Assembly: GCA_934215545.1 (NCBI GenBank)
Contig: CAKQAD010000044.1
Span: 1-7,407, forward strand
Reading direction: 5' to 3'
Origin: an uncultured Prevotella sp.
Lineage (GTDB): Bacteria > Bacteroidota > Bacteroidia > Bacteroidales > Bacteroidaceae
Length of the DNA: 7,407 bases
Part shown: positions 7,118 to 7,407 of the stretch, in pieces
Layout: every line of letters begins with the position of its first letter
How positions within the stretch are numbered: the stretch's first letter is position 1
Program-made: the position numbers and the translations under genes
Notes under the pieces: generated by a model
Seen by the model: only the letters and a program-made list of their open reading frames with translations
What the model was told of the DNA's origin: nothing
The model's database searches: none

Positions 7118-7196
7118 AATATTATTAGGATGCTATGTATTATTATTAGGATGCTATGTATTCTTTTCAAAAATCTAATGACCGATTTGGGTTTAA
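7085..7196. mobile_element. 112 bp inverted-repeat (MITE-like) element with TTAA ends
   Basis: A perfect 23 bp inverted repeat (left arm 7085-7107, right arm 7174-7196) flanks a 66 bp centre. Both outer ends are TTAA, followed by ACCCAAATCGGTCATTAGA inward from the left. The left arm is also the start of a small hairpin, TCGGTC-ATTA-GACCGA (7096-7111). The size, long perfect arms and absence of coding fit a miniature inverted-repeat element, with TTAA either part of the arms or a target duplication. Alternatives are two outward-facing ends of related insertion sequences, given the transposase start just to the right, or a transcription terminator; the last is weakened by the lack of a T tract on either side. 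Confidence 0.6.
7120..7161. repeat. Two perfect copies of a 21 bp direct repeat
   Basis: The unit begins TATTATTAGGATG and ends CTATGTAT; copies occupy 7120-7140 and 7141-7161 with no mismatch. The pair fills most of the centre of the surrounding inverted-repeat element. Perfect identity suggests recent duplication or slippage. Confidence 0.93.
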
Positions 7197-7271
7197 TGAA
7201 AAAAGGCGTTTCCCCTGACTTCGTCACTCAAAAAACACTTATTTTATAACTGATTGATAAACAATATTTTG

Positions 7272-7279
7272 TATCTTTG
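7272..7279 (+). promoter_or_regulatory. Promoter -7 element for the transposase
   Basis: TATCTTTG matches the Bacteroidetes -7 consensus TAnnTTTG exactly, 39 bases before the transposase ATG. The -33 element is poor; a TTG at 7254-7256 is closer than the usual 19-base spacing. The position just before a transposase start supports a real promoter. Confidence 0.65.
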
Positions 7280-7280
7280 T

Positions 7281-7300
7281 GTCACCTAATTTTGGGTGAC
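7281..7300 (+). other. Hairpin at the expected 5' end of the transposase mRNA
   Basis: GTCACC (7281-7286) and GGTGAC (7295-7300) form a perfect 6 bp stem with an 8-base loop, directly after the -7 box and therefore about at the transcription start. It could protect or insulate the transposase leader or be an operator or transposase-binding site. Its function is not shown by the sequence. Confidence 0.5.
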
Positions 7301-7318
7301 GCAAAAGGTTTTTTAACT

Positions 7319-7407
7319 ATGTTTAAAGGTAAAAAAGACATCGTTCTGGCAATATCGGAGTTATTGTTGTTGAGAAAATCGGTGGCAAGATGAAAGAACT
7401 TGCCACA
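7319..7407 (+). pseudogene. IS transposase, N-terminus only, frameshifted (IS1634-like), truncated by window end
   Basis: From the ATG at 7319 the frame reads MFKGKKDIVLAISELLLLRKSVAR and stops at 7391-7393. The other frame from 7333 onward reads RSGNIGVIVVEKIGGKMKELAT and stays open to the window end. Joining them with one extra A in the A6 run (7331-7336) gives MFKGKK followed by RHRSGNIGVIVVEKIGG, which looks like the beginning of IS1634-type DDE transposases of Bacteroidetes (short basic start, Ser-Gly, a V/I-rich strand ending in E/DK). The assignment to that family is by recall of its N-terminus and is moderate; no catalytic residue is inside the window. The break may be an inactivating deletion, a homopolymer sequencing or assembly error, or a slippage site, since the needed shift is -1 on AAA AAA. 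Translation could also restart at the in-frame ATG at 7390. Confidence 0.55.

Noticed and set aside
7085..7196. Simple terminator after trmO
   Set aside because: The stem is perfect but has a 66-base loop and no T tract after either arm, so a mobile or palindromic element explains it better.

Overview
The window looks like chromosomal DNA of a Bacteroidales bacterium, most likely Prevotellaceae. Three things point there: a SecA of bacteroidete type, two Bacteroidetes-restricted families (DUF3127 and DUF4835/PorD-like), and promoters of the TAnnTTTG type in AT-rich gaps. The assignment rests on recognised protein families and signals; no database search was run.

Layout. Positions 1-1197 hold the 3' part of secA (5' end outside the window), closed by a strong intrinsic terminator. 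A convergent gap of 239 bp carries that terminator and a second, nested hairpin that ends the opposite-strand gene. The minus-strand gene (1437-1847) encodes a DUF3127 protein with an SSB-like acidic/aromatic tail (DLPF). A 214 bp AT-rich divergent gap separates it from dnaN (2062-3186), the sliding clamp. After a hairpin-rich gap comes a tightly spaced plus-strand series: a DEDDh exonuclease with an ExoX-type C-terminal domain (3335-4195), coaBC (4218-5438), a secreted DUF4835/PorD-like protein (5469-6383) and trmO (6419-7117). The right end is accessory DNA: a 112 bp inverted-repeat element that overlaps the end of trmO, then a promoter and the frameshifted start of an IS transposase that runs off the window.

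How the genes fit together. The centre is a replication/repair cluster: clamp, proofreading-like exonuclease and an SSB-like protein divergent from the clamp gene. It runs into housekeeping genes for coenzyme A synthesis, probable type IX secretion and tRNA-Thr modification. SecA at the left handles general export.

I did not find a clear new defence or other undescribed multi-gene system. The points most worth a second look are small: a tandem repeat that places three start codons in three frames before trmO, a TTAA-ended inverted-repeat element that supplies the last ten codons of trmO, the one-base frameshift in the transposase start, and the SSB-like tail on the DUF3127 protein.
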